Source: Lysinibacillus composti (GTDB lineage Bacteria; Bacillota; Bacilli; Bacillales_A; Planococcaceae). From it: 64,000 nucleotides of DNA. The first letter of the stretch is position 1. The number at the start of each line of letters is the position of its first letter. Of this stretch, positions 60,721 to 64,000 are shown in pieces. The notes beneath the pieces were generated by a model. It was not told the origin of the DNA. It made no database searches and saw nothing but the letters and a program-made list of their open reading frames with translations. The translations under genes and the position numbers were made by a program. The stretch is from positions 62,001 to 126,000 of the forward strand of contig NZ_JAFBDY010000005.1 in assembly GCF_016908465.1 (NCBI RefSeq), read 5' to 3'.

Positions 60721-61284
60721 GTGGAAAATACAAAAAAAGAAAAAAGTGAGCTTTGGGAATGGACAAAAGCTCTTGTAATTGCATTTGCAATTGCTGTGAT
60801 CATTCGTTACTTTTTATTTACACCTATTGTTGTTGATGGTGAATCGATGATGCCGACCTTAAAAGATGGAGATCGCATGATTGTAAATAAGATTGGTTAT
60901 ACAATTGGAAAGCCGGATCGTTTTGATATTGTCGTATTCCATGCACCAGAAGGTAAGGATTATATTAAACGAGTGATTGGACTACCGGGTGATTACATTG
61001 AATATAAAGATGATCAATTATACATTAATGGTGAACCATTCGATGAACCGTATCTTGACGAATACAAATCCGAAATTACTGACGGTACACTTACACAGGA
61101 CTTTACATTAAAGGACATTGACCCTAGCTTAGAGGTTATTCCTGAAGGGTACGTATTTGTAATGGGTGACAATCGTCGTTACAGTAAAGATAGTCGACAT
61201 ATCGGAGTTGTAAGTGAGGAAAAAATAATCGGAAATACGAACGTTGTATTTTGGCCGCTAAGTGATATGAAATTAGTAAAGTAG
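60721..61284 (+). CDS. lepB: Type I signal peptidase
   Basis: Cleaves signal peptides from exported proteins. The 187 aa start at a GTG. One N-terminal membrane span covers about 14-33. Catalytic S42 (DGESMMPTL) and K83 (YIKRVIGLPGD) are present, as is the late MGDNRRYSKDSRHIG box. This is the single-span P-type (Sip) form. It lies between rplS and rbgA, which are adjacent in B. subtilis. Confidence 0.95.
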   Translation: MENTKKEKSELWEWTKALVIAFAIAVIIRYFLFTPIVVDGESMMPTLKDGDRMIVNKIGYTIGKPDRFDIVVFHAPEGKDYIKRVIGLPGDYIEYKDDQLYINGEPFDEPYLDEYKSEITDGTLTQDFTLKDIDPSLEVIPEGYVFVMGDNRRYSKDSRHIGVVSEEKIIGNTNVVFWPLSDMKLVK

Positions 61285-61431
61285 AGTTAACAAAGTCATG
61301 TACTAATGTTAACTTCACCATGAATTTCGCAGATTTCGTTTTCGTTAAGGGTTTTAGCTCAGCTCTGTGATTTCGAAATCTAGATTCAGGTTAGTAAGCG
61401 TAATTGATTAAACTAATAAGGCGGAATTTTT

Positions 61432-61463
61432 AAGGAGGTTCGGTGTAATCTCCTTTTCTTTTT
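61432..61463 (+). terminator. Rho-independent terminator after lepB
   Basis: Stem AAGGAG / CTCCTT with a T-rich tail TTCTTTTT. Confidence 0.65.
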
Positions 61464-61492
61464 GCAAAAATACATATAGGAGGAGAATAACT

Positions 61493-62368
61493 ATGACAAT
61501 ACAATGGTTTCCTGGGCATATGGCAAAAGCTCGTCGGGAAGTACAAGAAAAACTAAAACTTGTCGATATTATATTTGAACTGATTGATGCGCGATTACCG
61601 CTTTCTTCGCGTAATCCAATGATTGATCAAGTAATTAATCAAAAGCCCCGACTTTTAATATTAAATAAAGCAGACATGGCCGATGATTCTGAAACAAGAA
61701 AATGGATTGAGTACTTTGCAAGTAAGGGCCACACAGCCGTAGCAATCAATTCATTTGAAGGTAAAGGACTACAAAAGGTTGTTAAAGCAGCGCAAGAAAT
61801 TTTAGCCGAAAAATGGGAGCGTATGAGAGCGAAAGGGATGAAACCTAGAGCGATTCGTGCGATGATAGTGGGGATTCCCAATGTAGGGAAATCAACACTC
61901 ATTAACCGTTTAGCAAAGAAAAACATTGCAAAAACGGGTAATACTCCAGGTGTAACTAAATCGCAGCAATGGATTAAAGTAGGGCAGGAAATTGAACTCC
62001 TGGATACACCGGGTATTTTATGGCCGAAATTTGAAGATCAAGAAGTTGGTTTAAAACTTGCTATTACAGGTGCCATAAAAGATACGATTATTAATATGGA
62101 AGATTTAGCAGTGTACGGACTTCGCTTCTTATCCATCCACTATCCTAACCGAATGGAAGAACGATATGGTATTACATTTGTCGACGAAGATTTAGTAAAA
62201 ACATTTGACCATATTGGAAAGTTACGAAGAGTCTTTGGACCAGGTGGAGAAATTGACTATGACCAAGTTGCCGAAATTATCGTACGCGATATTCGTAACC
62301 AACATCTAGGAAATTTATCTTTTGACCATGTGGCCGAGCAATTAGAAAAAGAAGCATTAGAACAATAA
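61493..62368 (+). CDS. rbgA: Ribosome biogenesis GTPase RbgA (YlqF)
   Basis: A late 50S assembly GTPase. The 291 aa have a circularly permuted GTPase order: NKAD (58-61) comes before GIPNVGKST (127-135) and DTPG (171-174). The N-terminal [11 protein letters not shown] is the family hallmark. The ribosome site is AGGAGGAG. rnhB lies next on the same strand, but array 3 and a minus-strand lipoprotein gene intervene. Confidence 0.96.
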   Translation: MTIQWFPGHMAKARREVQEKLKLVDIIFELIDARLPLSSRNPMIDQVINQKPRLLILNKADMADDSETRKWIEYFASKGHTAVAINSFEGKGLQKVVKAAQEILAEKWERMRAKGMKPRAIRAMIVGIPNVGKSTLINRLAKKNIAKTGNTPGVTKSQQWIKVGQEIELLDTPGILWPKFEDQEVGLKLAITGAIKDTIINMEDLAVYGLRFLSIHYPNRMEERYGITFVDEDLVKTFDHIGKLRRVFGPGGEIDYDQVAEIIVRDIRNQHLGNLSFDHVAEQLEKEALEQ

Positions 62369-62373
62369 ATAAA

Positions 62374-62408
62374 TGCCCCTTAGAAAGATGAACATTCTAA
62401 GGGGTTTT
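62374..62408 (+). terminator. Rho-independent terminator after rbgA
   Basis: Stem CCCCTTAGAA / TTCTAAGGGG with a T-rich tail. Confidence 0.85.
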
Positions 62409-62459
62409 CTTATTTTATAGGAGCAGTTCAGGCTACTCTGCTAGTTGGGAGGCAATTGC

Positions 62460-62896
62460 AAATACAAGGATGTAAGCAATGAAGACCCAAACAGGAGTAA
62501 CCTTTATGAAGTAGGGTCTATGAAGACCCAATCAGGAGAAACAAGTATGAAAAAAGGTCTTCATATAGGCAATGAAGACCCAAACAGGCAAATTAATTAT
62601 GGAAAAAGGTTTTCATGTAGGCAATGAAGACGCAAACAGGAGAAACCAGTATGGAAAAAGGTTTTCATGTAGGCAATGAAGACGCAAACAGGAGAAACCA
62701 GTATGGAAAAAGGTCTTCATTTAGGTGATGAAGAGAAGACCCGAAAAAGAAAAGTAGCTATGAAAAAAGGTCTTCATATAGGCGATGAAGACCTAAATAG
62801 GAAAAGTAATTAAGAAAAAGGTCTTCATGCAGACCATGAAGACCCAAAAAGGAAACACAATCATGAGAAAAGGCCTTCACCCTATCAGTGAAGACC
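62460..62896 (+). repeat. Palindrome array 3: about nine dyads, mostly at 52-bp spacing
   Basis: The right arm ATGAAG (GTGAAG in the last) occurs at 62479, 62520, 62572, 62624, 62676, 62728, 62785, 62836 and 62888. Spacings are 41, 52, 52, 52, 52, 57, 51 and 52. The 57 is explained by a five-base duplication (GAAGAGAAGAC). Full units read GGTCTTCAT / ATGAAGACC. Two neighbours read GGTTTTCAT / ATGAAGACG. Linkers carry AGGAGAAAC and TATGGAAAAA, like the B linkers of array 1. Both ends are decayed. It is flanked by the rbgA terminator and the convergent lipoprotein gene. Confidence 0.9.
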
Positions 62897-62961
62897 ATAA
62901 TAGATAAAGCATAAAGTGATGAACTACAAAAGAAACGTCTACCACCACACATCAGCTTACA

Positions 62962-63480
62962 TTATGCTGGCATTTCAGTTGGTGTTGGTGCTGCATATTG
63001 ACCGTTCGAGTATTTGGCATCAATTGCTTCGCGGATTTCTTTTAAAGATTTTCCATCTTGATATAGTTGGACAGATTCAACCGCGATTTCAAGACATACT
63101 TGGCAACGTGTGCCGTGGTCGTCCCAAACAATTGAACCATCATCACGTGTTTCGGCGATAAAGCAATTTAAATTACTGCGATGTCCAGCTGAATCTCCAC
63201 ATCCACAATAACAAGGCATCCATTGTAAAATATCCGTAGCTTTTCCCGCTACTTGATAAACAAGGCGAATATCTTCATGTTTCGAATCTAAAAACTTCGG
63301 TAATTCCTCAGCTGAAGCCGTCACTTCCTGTAAATCACCAGAAAGATGATTGTGCATCTCTTCTGCGGATGAATTTTCTCCCGACTTCTCTTCATGGTGT
63401 TCATGTTCAGGATCAGATGCATTACTACATGCGGATAATATTAAAATAAATATGGCAAAAAGAGGTACTAGTTTTTTCAT
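62962..63480 (-). CDS. PCYCGC-motif lipoprotein
   Basis: An exported lipoprotein of 172 aa. The lipobox LSAC places the lipid on C18. A His/Glu-rich linker (DPEHEHHEEK) follows. The namesake PCYCGC gives C90, C92 and C94, with further H100, C106, C126 and C129 (CQVC), suggesting metal or redox binding. The family has no settled function. The ATG follows TTAGGAGGA. LspA encoded at 2920 would process it. It is a minus-strand insertion between rbgA and rnhB. Confidence 0.88.
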   Translation of the reverse strand: MKKLVPLFAIFILILSACSNASDPEHEHHEEKSGENSSAEEMHNHLSGDLQEVTASAEELPKFLDSKHEDIRLVYQVAGKATDILQWMPCYCGCGDSAGHRSNLNCFIAETRDDGSIVWDDHGTRCQVCLEIAVESVQLYQDGKSLKEIREAIDAKYSNGQYAAPTPTEMPA

Positions 63481-63774
63481 GAATAAATCCTCCTAATTGT
63501 AGTACAGATCGATTTTGAATTGTTACAATAGGTACGGTAACTATGTCTTCATTATAGTGGAGATGTTTTAAGAAAAAATATATTTGAATTAATATACATA
63601 ATAATGTCAAATTATCTACTTTTAGTAAAGTCCTCTGCTCTAAAGATTTAGTGAGGCTTCGATTCTAACCCGGATTTGGTAGAAGAAAGTATATTTTGGT
63701 TTATAGGAGTTCATTCAAACTCTCCAATTGATGTCGATAATAACAATAGAAAAGTTAAGGAAGTGCAAGTACAT

Positions 63775-64000
63775 ATGGCTAAAACAATTAAGGAAATAAC
63801 CCAGCTTTTGAATGAAGCAACAGCTTACGAAGAATGGATGGAAGACATTCAAAAAGACGAACGTTCCGGTGTTCAAAAAGCGTGGCAACAATGGAAGAAT
63901 CGAATGGAAAAACGAGAAAAAGTGAAAGAAGAACATCGTCATAAGGTGTCATTTGATGCTTCATTTTCACCTTTTGAGGGAGCGTTTGTTGCAGGGGTTG
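63775..64000 (+). CDS. rnhB: Ribonuclease HII, 5' part (3' end outside window)
   Basis: Removes RNA from RNA-DNA hybrids. Seventy-five codons are visible, starting at the ATG at 63775 after AAGGAAG. The charged N-terminal helix region is typical of Bacillales RnhB, and the window ends at FVAGV, where the family continues into the catalytic DEVGRG block. Position after rbgA agrees with B. subtilis. The 294 bases before it (63481-63774) hold only the lipoprotein upstream region and A/T-rich sequence. Confidence 0.88.
   Translation, partial: MAKTIKEITQLLNEATAYEEWMEDIQKDERSGVQKAWQQWKNRMEKREKVKEEHRHKVSFDASFSPFEGAFVAGV

Noticed and set aside
62445-62952. Small frames inside array 3
   Set aside because: The 52-bp period shifts frame with each unit, so any frame is accidental and not conserved between units.

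Overview
This is a low-GC Firmicute chromosome segment with the conserved Bacillales core gene order from ileS to rnhB. It also carries spoVM, which points to an endospore former. Protein sequences and order match Bacillus subtilis gene by gene (lspA-pyr-yicC-gmk-rpoZ-priA-prkC-plsX-smc-ffh-rbgA). Departures from the B. subtilis order and the low GC suggest a member of the Planococcaceae (Lysinibacillus/Solibacillus/Ureibacillus type). The genus is a guess.

Layout. 1-4310: the 3' part of ileS, a tandem intergenic repeat block, lspA and rluD. 4311-16541: a complete UMP biosynthesis operon, pyrR-pyrP-pyrB-pyrC-carA-carB-pyrK-pyrD-pyrF-pyrE, with a sigma-A promoter, two PyrR-type attenuators and a strong terminator. 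16250-16860: a run of hairpins that looks like an undescribed structured RNA or mobile-element end, then a doubtful small ORF. 16862-22028 (minus strand): a secreted subtilisin-like protease and rqcH. 22496-25221: yicC, gmk, rpoZ and coaC, with two inverted-repeat elements in the gaps. 25218-36724: priA-def-fmt-rsmB-rlmN-prpC-prkC-rsgA-rpe-thiN-spoVM, covering replication restart, translation initiation, rRNA methylation, Ser/Thr phosphorylation signalling, ribosome assembly and the spore coat anchor. 37442-38948 (minus): a NERD-domain protein and rpmB. 39622-50466: yloU, fakA, sdaAB-sdaAA-recG, then the FapR-controlled fatty acid block fapR-plsX-fabD-fabG-acpP, then rnc. 50468-58092: smc, ftsY, ylxM, ffh. 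58231-62368: rpsP, khpA, rimM, trmD, rplS, lepB, rbgA. 62962-64000: a PCYCGC-motif lipoprotein (minus) and the 5' part of rnhB.

Functional links. The pyr operon makes UMP from glutamine, bicarbonate and aspartate and is sensed by PyrR. FapR reads malonyl-CoA to tune membrane lipid synthesis. FtsY, YlxM, Ffh and LepB together serve co-translational export and signal peptide removal. RimM, TrmD, RsgA, RbgA, RlmN, RsmB and Rnc serve ribosome and tRNA maturation.

The most unusual content is intergenic. Three separate arrays (about 36950-37376, 55483-55950 and 62472-62896) consist of tandem 25-bp dyads repeated with a period of 52 bp, and the arms show compensatory base changes between arrays. 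Each lies just downstream of a gene's rho-independent terminator, in the same orientation. I do not recognise this as a described element. Other points of note are a CoaC-only gene where a CoaBC fusion is usual, absence of remA and ylqD from their usual places, and a fragment of a duplicated NERD gene.
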